A stretch of DNA of 64,000 bases, taken from Cryptomeria japonica. Lineage: Eukaryota; Streptophyta; Pinopsida; Cupressales; Cupressaceae. Of this stretch, positions 23,764-34,721 are shown in pieces. The stretch lies in NCBI RefSeq assembly GCF_030272615.1, contig NC_081407.1, forward strand, positions 315,360,456-315,424,455, written 5' to 3'. The translations under genes were made by a program, and so were the position numbers. Within the stretch, counting starts at the first letter, position 1, and each line of letters starts with the position of its first letter. The notes under the pieces were generated by a model. The model saw nothing but the letters and a program-made list of their open reading frames with translations, was not told where the DNA came from and made no database searches.

Positions 23764-24161
23764 ATTTTATTTTTCTTGAATGAGTCCCTTATAGTGTATT
23801 ATATACTAACATGCAGGTAAAAGTGTAGGGATAGAGTTGGCATGAAGAGTGATCACCTTTTGAGTGCAAGTGTGTGTGTGTGTGAAAGGTGTAGTAGAAG
23901 GAGTTTGGCCTTAATGAGGGCACTATTGAGTATTGAATATGTGATTACATTCCAAATATATGGTTAATCCTGAAGGATAATTTCTGAAAGTGATTGGAAG
24001 AGTGGATTTGAGGAGGCCCTAGTTTTGAAGGCCTAAATAGGAGGGTTTGGGCTTTAATGTATAGAATGAGAGTGGCTGCCAAAAAACATGAAAATAATTT
24101 GATTTGAGACCTAAATTAAGACTTTTTTAAGGTTTGGAATTGAGGGGATTTGATATGTAGT
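23764..24161. other. unassigned spacer with a short GT repeat
   Basis: No coding signal. A (GT)7 tract lies at 23870-23884. This is the left flank of the Tat element and should have been continuous with 40498 onward before that insertion. It does not continue the copia-2 gag that lies left of the gag-protease element. Confidence 0.5.
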
Positions 24162-25680
24162 TGTAGACATCTAAAAATGGTCAATGCTTGTAGAGTCATA
24201 TTTTAACATTTGCACATTGCCTTATTTTAGGGTTTTTGCATCGCATTAACATTTCTTCTATGTTATGCACTTGGTCTTTATCATTTGCGAGCATCGGGTC
24301 CTTCTTCTACATTCTTCATTTGTCTCACTTTTCGAATTTGGTCTTGTTGATAATAATCTTCAGTCATGATTTTGGTCGATCTTATCCTGTCGCATCAATG
24401 TGCGTGCTCATTTAGCATATTTTGACATCGTCAATTTGATTTCATTTTGGACATTGTCAATCCTAATCGATGATACAATTAGGGTTTTGTCCTCTTGTCA
24501 ATCTTGTCATCTTGTGATAGATTCATCATCGATCCTCATCCTTTTCAATCTCATCATTTTGCGATCGATTTATCATCGATCATTGTTCTTGTCAATCTAG
24601 TCAATTTTGCGATCGATTTATCATCGATCGTTGTCCTTTTCAATCATGTCAATTTGGATCAATTAGTCATTGTTCCTCATCAATTGGCGCCTATCAATTT
24701 GGTCTCTTTATCAATCTTGGTCAGTTTGTCAACCAATCTCAATCATTTGTCAGCATTGGTCCTTTGTTAATCAAAATCATGATCAAATCGACCCTACATC
24801 AATTATCTTTTGTCAAGACCTAATTGTCGTCCTTGCATTTCTAATTCATCTTCTAAGGTTTTATGATTTATTCATAAAATCTTGTTTGTCATTTTCCCTC
24901 TAGGTTAAATAATTTATTTATTTATCCTAAGTCTTCTTGTCACAATTAAATATTTATTTAATTGGCTAACTAATTCCTCCCTCTTTTTGTGAATTAATTA
25001 ATGAATGAAAAATTATTAATTAATTTACCTAATTTTCCAATTTACTAATTTCTCCTAATTCCTAATTTCCTAATTTCCAATTCATCTAATTTTCTATTTT
25101 CTCCTATTTTTCTAATATTTCCCCTAATTTCATGGGAATGACATAGCAATCTTGTCAATTTGTCATAATTTGTCAATCAATCAATTTTGACATAGCAATT
25201 TGTCATAATTTGTCATAATTTATCAATCAATCAATTTTGCATAGAAAGTGTCAATTTTGTCATAATTTGTCATATTTGTCATTCTTGATTTGAAATTTCC
25301 TTTCAAATCTCTTCATGCTAATCTTGTCATCTCTCCAATTTGTCTATAAATTGGATGAATTTCTTCAATCATGGCCCTGATCAATCAATCGCGCTTCTAG
25401 TATCCTTACATTGTCATCTCGTCTTATCAATCTTGCTTTCATCTCATGCTTATGCACTTGTAGGTGAAATGCACAAACAAAGCAATTTGAAGGAGAAAGA
25501 AGGACAATGGAGAATTCTGGAGAAGACATTCATGTTTGTGATGGTTTGCATTTGGTTTAAATGTTTTATTTTCAGTATCTCTATTGAATGTTTTTAGGAT
25601 TTGTCATTGCAATTTAGTTTTGGTGATTGAGCTAGTCTAATTTGCCACTTGCTTTGATGATTTCCAAATTCCTATCTACA
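24162..25680 (+). repeat. 5' LTR of Tat element (1519 bp)
   Basis: TG...CA bounded, followed at once by the primer-site motif. The U3 part holds three 48-bp repeats (24513-24656). The region 24905-25060 has AT-rich inverted repeats such as AATATTTATTTAATT, and 25150-25280 has short TTTGTCATAA repeats. It matches the 3' LTR from 24706 on. Confidence 0.92.
24513..24656 (+). repeat. three 48-bp tandem repeats in Tat LTR U3
   Basis: Units start near 24513, 24561 and 24609. Each contains a GCGATCGATT or related core and a TCATCGATC block, both rich in the palindrome ATCGAT. The last two units are nearly identical, the first more diverged. Repeats in this part of an LTR often act as enhancer-like elements; here that is inference. 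Confidence 0.8.
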
Positions 25681-25684
25681 TTAA

Positions 25685-25703
25685 TTGGTGAACCCAATGT
25701 GAA
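25685..25703 (+). promoter_or_regulatory. probable primer binding site of Tat element
   Basis: The motif TTGGTGAACCCAATGTGAA begins four bases after the LTR end, the normal place for a primer site, and has the TGG start expected for pairing with a tRNA CCA end. It is not the initiator-Met site used by the copia elements and gypsy-2. I did not determine the tRNA. The same 19 bases occur at 16471. Confidence 0.75.
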
Positions 25704-25794
25704 CTAACCATTTAACCATGTTTTGAGTTCCTTTTGAGTTGATTTGCAGGTGAAAACCCAAGAAACAGGGCAACTCAGGGCTTTCTGGGCACTT

Positions 25795-25978
25795 TTGCGC
25801 CTGTGTAGGAGGGATCTGCGCCCGTGTCAAGGGATCTACGCCTATGTCAAGGCATTTTGTGCCTGTGTCAAAGGGATTTGTACCTGTGTCAAGGCATTCT
25901 GTGCCTGTGTCAAGGCATTTTGTGCCTGTGTCAAGGCATTCTGCGCCTGTGTCAAGACATTCTGCACCTGTGTAAGGC
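25795..25978 (+). repeat. 21-bp minisatellite, nine copies, in Tat leader
   Basis: Nine units based on TGTGCCTGTGTCAAGGCATT plus one base; the CCTGTGT core recurs at about 25800, 25821, 25841, 25862, 25883, 25904, 25925, 25946 and 25967. Because 21 is a multiple of three, frames stay open on both strands across it (25744-26226 plus, 26126-25842 minus), giving peptides of repeated heptads. That openness is not by itself evidence of a gene. Confidence 0.9.
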
Positions 25979-27853
25979 CAGAAACAAAGGTGAAAATCAG
26001 TGTTTTTACTTGCAAGTTATTTTGTTTTGCATTTTGTTCTTGTATTCTGGTTTTCTTTGGTACTGATTCACTATGCAGCACCTTTGCATTACGTGTGATG
26101 AAGACTAAGAATGAAACTACTAACAAATCTTATGCAGGTTCGCTAGTCAAAGACCAAACAAATCAAACTTCTAACTTAGTGATTTTGCAGGTTGCCTTAT
26201 ATTTCAACCAAACTTTGTGTTTGTGATTCATAATTAGGCACCTAGTATGTTTTCTAAGTAGGATGGAATGAACATGTGTTCACTTTGCTTGTCGAGTTTG
26301 ACATTGGAGTAGGAGAGTATGCTCTCATCCTTCTTAGGGTGATCAGAAATCAGGATCTTAGATACCATTCTCATGTTTTGGATTGTTTGTTACCTTTAGA
26401 GGGCCTGCCTTCCCAACCATTTGCTTTCTTTTGCAAGCAAGTGACAATTGTGAGAAGGGAACGACCCAAAGTGAGCATAGCTAGAGTACCTTGGCATTCT
26501 AACTCACTATAAATAAATACTTGATGGGCGAAAGCTTTGAAGGAAGGGTTACGTGGGAATTGTAGTTACTTGGGAAGTGATGACCCTTGGACTCTTTCTC
26601 ATATCAGCATCTAAGTAGGGCCTCATGGTCTAAATCATGCTTGCGTGACTACATTTGTTTGGTATCTTGGTGGGCCTATGTCTCAATCACGCTTGTGTGA
26701 CACCAAGGAGTAGCGCTTAACAGAAATCCTTATTAAACACCTTGTTTTTAGAGGCCAAAAATCCTTCTAGTTGCTTGAGAAGGAGGAGTTCGGATACTTG
26801 GAAGAGATTCTAAGTTCACCATGGGGAGATTTCCATGGGGACTGATGCTTGGCTGCCCTGAGAAGTGAGTGCCATGGAGGGGAGCCCATGGGGTCAAGCA
26901 TCTATGTATTCTCCTTGAATCTCATAACGAGTCTACCTCTCAAGTACCTACTATCCTTACCTACCATAAGAAATGTGTGAATGAGCATGATTGTCTTGAG
27001 TCTAAGTTAAAATATCTTGTCTTCTTTGCTTGTCAAAAGTTGAGTTGTGTCTCATTTCAAAAACAAGACAAATTGATTCAAAACAAGGTTAAACACAAGA
27101 GTATTTCATTCAACAAAGTTCAAAACACCTTCAAACATGGTTGTCAAACATTTTTCAAAATCTTGTCTCAACATTCATGTCACTTAGATTTAGGTTCATC
27201 CTAGGTTTGCATTTTGCAAATTCATTGTCAAATACCAAGGTTAGGTTTCACCTAGGTCATACTCCTTTGCATATCAATAAGGGTCATCCATTTGCATGTG
27301 TCCTCTTGCATTAGAGTAATACCATTTCATAATTCAACCTTGGGTTTTTCCTTAGGTTGACATTGTCATACATTTGCATTTGCATCCTTGTCCTCATAAC
27401 ATTAGATCACATTTTCATACCCTAGGTCTCTTCATTAAGCTTAGGTCATTATCATATCATATTAGGGTCGTTGGCATAGTAATTGTCCCTTTGCATATAG
27501 TGTCAAAACTTTGGTTTGTCATACTTGAGTAATCCAAATATTTGAATAAACCCTAAGTCATTGTTAGGAAGTCTAGACCTTATCAAACTTTTGCCTTTTT
27601 ATCATCAATATCATTTGGTCAAACCTAGCTTAGTATCCAAGCATATAGGTTTGTCACTTGGTCCTTTTGTCCTTTGAGGTCTAGACATCATTTCAATTTC
27701 CTAAGGGTCTCATTCTTAGAATTGCATTCATGAGTTTGTCAAAATCTTGAAAAAACAACAAAAACATAGGTTGCATTCTTGCCATAGATTGCATTTTCGT
27801 CTATTTAATTCACATTTAGTTGCATATCATACAACATCCTTTAAAAATTCCAT
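25979..27853 (+). other. untranslated leader of Tat element
   Basis: About 1.9 kb between the minisatellite and gag with no domain recognised. Short open frames (26276-26512, 26869-27204) lack known motifs. Tat elements commonly have long leaders, and this fits that pattern. Confidence 0.6.
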
Positions 27854-30800
27854 TTGCATAGTGACATGCCTGTTGAAACAAGGTCAAAATCCAAGAAGAT
27901 GGGCGAACCAACATATCAACCCATTGACAACATATCAAACTCACGGTCTCAAACTAATCAAACAGTACAAATTGAAGGTTCATTGAACACACCATTACCA
28001 CCATATGGAATGGTTCAACTTGGACCACCTCCATTATATGAACCAGTGTTTGTACCCATGAAACCGGGATATGGGAGTGTTCCACCAACACCAAGAGGAA
28101 ATGCACCTTTTGATTGGAATCAACCAAACCTACAACATGAAATTCAAACATTACATGAGGAACAAACTCTTTCACAAGGATTTGGTTCAGATCAAGGCAT
28201 TCAACAAGAAACAAATCCAAATATTTTACCAGATTCTTCATCAGATTCGGATGCTTCCAATGATGTTGACATGTTCCATAAAGATCCAAAGTTGATGAAA
28301 AAGATGGATAAATTCTTGAACAAGGTCTTTAAGAGGTTCCCACAAAAATATCTTGACATGATGAGTAATGTGACCTCCTCAAGTGACCAAATCAATGTGC
28401 AAAAACAACAAGACGGTGAGCTGTTAAGTTTCTCTCCACATCCAAATGAAGAAAATGTGCAACAAGAAACTCAACATACCTTGATGAGCAAACATGCTTC
28501 AAAAGCATTGACAATGACTATTCCTCAAAAGTCACCATTTGAAACAATAAATAATCCATTATTTAATACAACACTTGTAGCACAAGATCAAATGAGGGCC
28601 ACACAAATATTGACAGTTGTCCCTCAACAAGAAGTGGTTCCTCGCATGCATAAAATTGGATCAAAATCTAAGATGCAAGAAAGCTTTACGACTAGAATGC
28701 CTGATCTCACCAATGTCCAAAACAATTCCACAATGCAACAAAGTTCCTATGTCCCATCAAGTTCAATATATTTGCCAAATACTCAAGTACCTATTATGCA
28801 AACTATTGTGATAGATCCTTTGATAATGGCAACACAAAGAGCTACAGATAGTGGTTTGCACCAACAACAAATGTTGCAACAATTGGGGAATGCACAAAAG
28901 GCACAATCGAATGTGCAAACAAGCAATGCACAACAACAACAATATCGCATTCAACAACAAGTTGTAGCACCTTCTGCACCATTACAAGTTAATGCAAACT
29001 TGCAACCACCACAATGGATTGGACAAACAAGACAGCAAGTCAATGCAAGTGCCATACCACATCTCAAGGAGAAACAACAAAAACCTCCCAAACAAAGCTT
29101 TTTGCAAATGATGGGATTTACATCAAGACAACAACAATTGGCACAAAGTCAGCAAATTCCAATTCGTTAGCATCAACAACATATGCCTCAATATGTGCCA
29201 AGACAAACAAGTTGTCATACTTCACAACCACAATTGATGTCTATGCAATATCAACAACACCCTCAATTGCAATATCAACCTAGGCTACAAACGATGATTC
29301 CACCACAAGAAGCATGGCAACAAGGTCAATATCAAGGCATGGCACAACCACCACAATAAGAGGTGTACCAAGAACATTATATGTCAGAGACACCAAAGAC
29401 AGCAATTTCTGAGCATCAACAGCCAATGGAAAACAAGATGTATCGACAAAGCATACACCCAAGAGTAAATGATGAACTTCCAAAATCTTCCCTACCTAAA
29501 GCATTTGCACAATAGCTTGAGAATTTGCAATGACAAGTTGACGCATTGGAAACCAAAGGAACAAAGAAGTTGTACATAGATCAAGATTTATGTCCTAATC
29601 CATTTGACAAAAGCTTGTACATGCCTCCCTTCCCTAAGCATTTTGAGGCACCTAATTTTGAGAAATATAAAGGGAATGGCAATCCAAAAGATCATATTTG
29701 AGCATTTTTCACAGCATGTACTGAAGTGAGTTATGAGGAAACATATTTAATGCACTTGTTTTCATGAAGTCTCACAGGACAAGCCATGGATTGGTATTCG
29801 TATTTGCCAGGGAATATAAAGACTTGGTCAGAATTGGCTCAAAAGTTTATATCTCACTTCGCATTCAACATTGACAGTGAAGTGACTATGTCAGATTTAT
29901 ACAACACCAAGCAAAAGCAAGGTGAACCATTAGTGACTTTCTTGCAATGATGGCAAAGCTTGTATAGTCGTTCTTCCTTAGATATACCTGAAGAACAACA
30001 AGTGAACTTATTTATTCAAAATTTGGTCCTAGAAATGATGTATGAACTCAAATTGAAAAGTCCCAGTACCATTGAGAAACTCATTAAGAAAGGGATGAAC
30101 ATTGAAACTGCTCTTGTAGCTAAGGGAATCATTAAGCTCAACAAAGATAGTGACAACACAAACAATTCAGGGGACAGAAATAGATTTTGGTACAAAAACA
30201 AGAATGTCACTAATGATGGAGTTGTTGACGCAAGAGCGGTGAATGCAAATCAACCCCCGTTCACAATCAAGAAATTGAGTGCTCCTAATATGTCAACTAT
30301 GGAACAAAATCAAACACCAGCAAGCAATGTTACTCAACAATACACTCAACAATATAATCAACAACAAGGTCAGCAACAAAACCAACAACGAAAACCTTTT
30401 CGATCAAGGGATGGGCCTCCTCGATAGTTTACATCATTGGGAGAACCTATTGAGTTAGTAATGAAACAATTAATACAAGCAAAGTTTATCAAGTTACTAG
30501 ATATCAAGGCAGAACCATTGGTAAAGCCGCATTGGTGGAATGATAATGCATATTGTGAATACCATCAGTCAAAAGGACATAAAACTGTATCATGTTTTCA
30601 ATTGAAAAAGATGATTCAAGACTTGCTAGATCAAGGAGTAATTGAGATAGACCCGCCCAATGCAATTTCTAATACTAATCATACAATTTTCAAAACTCCT
30701 TTGCTTGATCATGACAAGGGTAAAGCATCTTCTTCAAACTCTACCCAAACTGCAAATTATGCAAATACTGGTTATAACAATGTCATTAATTGTTTTCGAG

Positions 30801-30931
30801 CCTCAAATGAATATGTTTCCACCCTAAGAATAAAGGGACAAGATCCTTCTTGCACAGTCCCCACTCGTCGATCCAAAATAGTCCTAAAAGGAGCTCCTGC
30901 AATTCCTCCCAAAGCAACTCCTGCGAGTTAG
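27854..30931 (+). pseudogene. Tat gag (Gln/Pro-rich N-part, capsid, CHHC knuckle)
   Basis: The whole gag lies in one frame. The first 438 codons (27854-29170) are open: Pro-rich near residues 50-95, acidic Ser/Asp-rich near 130-145, then Gln/Asn-rich to the end. After a stop at 29168 the same frame continues through several nonsense codons into the capsid core (about 29560-30110): PFPKHFEAPNFEKYKGNGNP, GQAMDWYSYLPGNIKTW, FISHFAFNID. Codons 29960-30427 are open and end in another Gln-rich tail. The segment at 30530-30600 (WWNDNAYCEYHQSKGHKTVSC) contains a C-x2-H-x4-H-x4-C knuckle. Stops such as FS-stop-SLTGQA replace an expected Arg (CGA to TGA). Confidence 0.85.
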
Positions 30932-31189
30932 TATAATCTCCTAGATCATCTGGGAAAGACACCTGCACAAATATCAATTCTTGAGTTGTTGAAAATGTCC
31001 CCTATGCATCGCGCAGTCCTAGATAAAGCTTTAATTGAGTCTACTATCCTGACAGACATTGATGTTGACCAGTTTCAAGCCCGAATTGGACATCTAGCTA
31101 TTTCCCAACACATTGCCTTTTCTGATAACGATATCTCTCCTGATAAGCTCCCTCATAATGATCCATTACATCTCTAAGTCTTTGTCCAT

Positions 31190-31870
31190 AATTGCAAAAT
31201 CTGATGAGTCTTGATAGATGGCAGAGCGGGTCTTAACATTTGTACCTTGAGAGTGGTCATTGGTCTTGGTTATACAGAAAATGACATTGATTCTTCTAGA
31301 AGGATAACAATCAAAGCATATGATGATGTTGAGCACCCATCTAAAGGGGTAATTTCATTGCCTATCAGAGTCGGTCCAGTGACAGAAAACACTTTCCTGC
31401 AGGTCCTAGACCTTGATCTCCCTTACAATATGATTCTTGGTCGTCTGTGGATTCACGCAATGAAAGTAGTTCCATCTACTTATCATCAGTGTTTAAAATA
31501 TCCTTACAATGGGACTGAGATAACAATTCCAGGAGATCCTAACCCATTTCAATTTTGTGCTAATCTAAAAGATTCCCTAAAGCAACAAGTCCCAGTCAAT
31601 AGAGAGGCCCACTCACATAGTTATGTGGATCCTAATGAATTGTTAGATGTTGTCAAAGGAAAATTGAAGATACAGGACCAAGGATGCGGAGAGTATTCAA
31701 TGGCTCAAACATTCCTCATTGGGAATTTACCAATATCTCCAAAATCACATGGCAAACCACATTTGTTGCAAAAGGAACCTAAGATAGTCATTCAATATCA
31801 GCCCCCCACTACATTTACAAGATGGGGTGAACTTGACAAAGAAAATTTGGACGATGATGTCATAGATTGG
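31190..31870 (+). pseudogene. Tat aspartic protease
   Basis: In frame with gag. The active-site block is VLIDGRAGLNICTL (about 31208-31255), where Tat proteases usually have DGGA; the Asp and first Gly remain but the next Gly is Arg. The C-terminal hydrophobic block is NMILGRLWIHAMKVVPSTYH (31426-31485), good for a Tat or Athila-type protease. The open frame runs 31211-32143 with no internal stop and continues into the G-patch-like segment. Confidence 0.85.
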
Positions 31871-31904
31871 CTTTATAAGGATCCAACTGAGACACCACCT
31901 GTTA

Positions 31905-32060
31905 GGTTGCCAGTGGAGCGGTATGGCAAAGGGTTTACTAAGCTGCAGAAAAAGGGATATGATGACTGCAGTGGCTTGGGCCCTGACAAGAAAGGAAGGC
32001 TAGAACCTATTATACCCAAGATGCGACCTCCAACTTTAGGGTTAGGTTTTGTACCATTGC
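31905..32060 (+). CDS. G-patch-like segment between protease and RT of Tat element
   Basis: In the same open frame as the protease, about residues 233-280 of the 31211-32143 product, the sequence YGKGFTKLQKKGYDDCSGLG is followed by KKGRLEPI. This fits the G-patch pattern (G-x-G-x4-L-x3-G-...-GLG-...-G-x-EPI), a short glycine-rich module that in host proteins binds nucleic acid or activates helicases and in some retroviruses sits just after the protease. The link to function here is inference. The following acidic stretch (32060-32143) has no recognised domain. Confidence 0.7.
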
Positions 32061-32143
32061 GAATTGGACCCTCATCTACCAAAGTGACTACATGTGGAAA
32101 GGGGCATGACTCTGACGATGAAACAACACCTGAGGATACCTGA

Positions 32144-32985
32144 CCCGAAACTGATTCCAATGAATGGGAGTGGAGTTCCTTTTCTTCTAGCTCCTATGCC
32201 CTTGACAATATTTTCCTTGACCCTGATGATTTACCCATGGAAGACAAACATGAAATAACTCCCCCTCCCAAAACTTGTCCTAATGCTTGGATAGAGTCAT
32301 TCTAGGACCCAAGCTCCGAATCAGATATTAGTAGTTCAGACAATGATACCATGGATGTTTACATTTTTACCATCTTGGCCCTCTCTCTCCTTACAACCGA
32401 TGATGACATGCCTCTTGTCTATCCTCAGCTTATCCAACATGACCAACAAGAACCACTCACATTAGATTGTTTTCAAAATGACGAAGCAATTGCCGAATTT
32501 CTGGGACTACGAGAAGGCATACCACAAGGTGATCATAAAGTAGGATTTACTATTGATCTAGATTCCACAACATATTTTGGGGAGTCAACTCCATCTTCTA
32601 GTCATAAGAATGAAAAAGAAAAAGTAAAAAATCAAAAGAATAGGTCTTTGAGTGAAAACCGTAAGGCACTCTCTGATCATGCAAAAGTAAAAATAAAAGA
32701 CATACCTACGGGTGAAAACCTCTCTGAGGCACTCAAAGGTGGAAGATTGGACGTACCCTTGTCAAGTCAGGATAAATCAACATTGCTTGTGGAAATGACC
32801 GAAGAGATAAATTTGGGTACACCTGACAACCCTAAGGTCATTCATTTCACTGCTTCTCTATCAAAATAGGAAAAGATAGATTTTGTAAATTTCTTTCTTG
32901 AGAAGAAGATCAGTTTTGCATGGTCCTATGTAGATATGCCCGGCCTTGATCCTGAATTAGTCCTTCATCACTTGCCATTAAAATC
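32144..32985 (+). pseudogene. Tat pol linker before RT
   Basis: The same frame continues, with one open stretch of 172 codons (32351-32869) that is acidic then Lys-rich. A stop at about 32867 follows ASLSK, and the conserved approach to RT (ISFAWSYVDMPGLDPELVLH, then HLPLK) is readable at about 32905-32980. At about 32985 the frame shifts and roughly ten residues seem to be missing before the RT. Confidence 0.75.
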
Positions 32986-33782
32986 AGATGCATCCTCAGG
33001 TGGCTCTCTTGGTCAAGGTAGAACTAAAAAAATTATTAGATGTGGGCTTTATCAGACCCATTGATTATGCAGAATGGATTTCAAATTTGGTACTAGTTAG
33101 CAAAGTAACTAGGGGCATCAAAATCTATACGGACTTTAGGGATCTCAATAAGGCATGCCCTAAAGATGACTTTCCACTGCCAAATATAGACATCATAGTT
33201 GACATCACTACTAGATATGAGATGCTATCATTGATGGATGGTTTGTCCAGATATAACCAAATTCACATTGCTCCTGAAGATCAACATAAGACTACATTCA
33301 CATGTGCTTGGGGTACCTACTGCTGGAATGTGATGCCCTTTGGTCTTAAAAATGCTGGAGCAATATATCAAAGAGCTATGACGACAATTTTCCATGATTT
33401 TATACATACTTTGATGGAAGACTATGTTGATGACTTATTATGCAAATTCATCACAAGAGATAGTCATCTAGCCATCCTGGGCCCAATATTTGACCAAATG
33501 GAAACCTACAAGCTCAGACTCAACCCAAAGAAGTGTGTCTTTGGTGTCACAGCCGACAAATTATTAGGGTACATTGTTTCTCACAGAGGCATCGAAGTCG
33601 ATCTTGCCAAGGTTAAAGCAATAATGGATATGCCTCCTCCTTCCAATCTCCGTCAACTAAGAAGTCTGCAAGAAAAACTACAGTCAATCCATCGGTTTAT
33701 AGCTCAATTGGTAGACAAATGTCATCCCTTCCAGCATTTATTGCATAAAGGAGTCGCTTTTAAATGGACTGAGCAATGTTAA
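32986..33782 (+). pseudogene. Tat reverse transcriptase
   Basis: Copies the element RNA to DNA. The frame is open for 264 codons. Motifs in order: HPQVALLVKVELKKLLDVGF, WISNLVLVSKVTRGIKIYTD with FRDLNKACPKDDFPLPNID, LMDGLSRYNQI, KTTFTCAWGTYCWNVMPFGL, and the active site MEDYVDDLL, then a LRLNPKKCVFGV thumb segment. The catalytic Asp pair is intact. It ends at a stop in TEQC-stop-SAFQTL, an apparent CAA to TAA change. Confidence 0.93.
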
Positions 33783-34196
33783 TCAGCATTTCAAACTCTT
33801 AAGGATTATTTGTTGTCGCCACCTATTCTAATGCCTCCTATAGAAGGGAAGCCATTCATATTGTATATTTTTGCAACTAAAACGGCACTAGGAGTCCTCT
33901 TGGCCCAACAGGATGAGAAAGGCAAAGAGCGTGCTATTTATTATATTAGTTGGACACTAGTGGGCTATGAGCTGAATTATTCAACTATTGAACAGGCTTG
34001 TTTAGTAGTGGTCTTTGCAACACAGAAGCTTCAACACTATATGTTAAATCATCAGACATTGTTAGTTGCAAAAATTGATCCCTTGAAATACTTGCTTAGT
34101 AGGGCAGCTTTGACAGGTTGCCTAGCAAAGTGGGTTATGATCCTTAGTGAGTTTGATATTGAGTACATGGAGCGAAAGGCAATAAAAGGATAAATC
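33783..34196 (+). pseudogene. Tat RNase H (first, standard gypsy type)
   Basis: Continues in the RT frame. The block ILYIFATKTALGVLLAQ corresponds to the usual LYLAVSETAVGAVL strand in which the first catalytic acidic residue sits weakly conserved in Tat. It is followed by RAIYYISWTLVGYELNYSTI and EQACLVVVFATQKLQHYM. In Tat elements this first RNase H is typically degenerate, and this one fits that description. It ends in AIKG-stop-IIVDQL, where Gln is expected. Confidence 0.87.
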
Positions 34197-34199
34197 ATA

Positions 34200-34721
34200 G
34201 TGGATCAACTTGTCAAGGCTCCTATTTATGATGATCATCCCATGTTGACCGATTTTCTAGATGAATCAGTCTTTGCTCTCAAATCTTCTAATGAATGGAA
34301 GTTATATTTTGATGGATCCCATACCAAGTTCGGGTCCGGAGAAGGTATATTGTTTGTCACCCCTCAAGGTGATGCTATTCTTAAATCATACAGAATAACT
34401 TTCCATTGTACCAATAACATTGTAGAATATGAAGCTTTGGTGATAGGACTCTGAGTAGCGATCCACTGGAACATCACACATTTACAAGTCTATGGAGATT
34501 CTCAATTAGTCATCTGTCAAGTGAATGATGACTACGAAACAAAAGATGAAAAGATTATTCCCTACAAGCATATGGTAGATTTCTTCAAGACAAAATTTAT
34601 GGCTATCCATTTTAGTCAAGTTCCAAGAATTCAAAACAAGTCGGCAGATGCGATGGCAACGATTGCTTCCATGTTAAATATGCCCCACAATATGGACAGA
34701 TGTGAATTTTTGGTCGAATAG
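34200..34721 (+). pseudogene. second, archaeal-type RNase H (Tat hallmark)
   Basis: The four catalytic acidic residues can all be seen: LYFDGSHTKFGSG (Asp), EYEALVIGL (Glu), VYGDSQLVICQV (Asp) and NKSADAMATIAS (Asp). One in-frame nonsense codon at about 34452 (GL-stop-VAIHW, expected Arg) breaks it. Presence of this domain directly after the first RNase H is the defining feature of the Tat lineage and of plant dual-RNase-H elements. Confidence 0.9.

Noticed and set aside
25744-26226. 160-codon open frame with Cys-rich heptads
   Set aside because: It is produced by a 21-bp minisatellite; the opposite strand is open as well, and no start context or homologue supports a gene.
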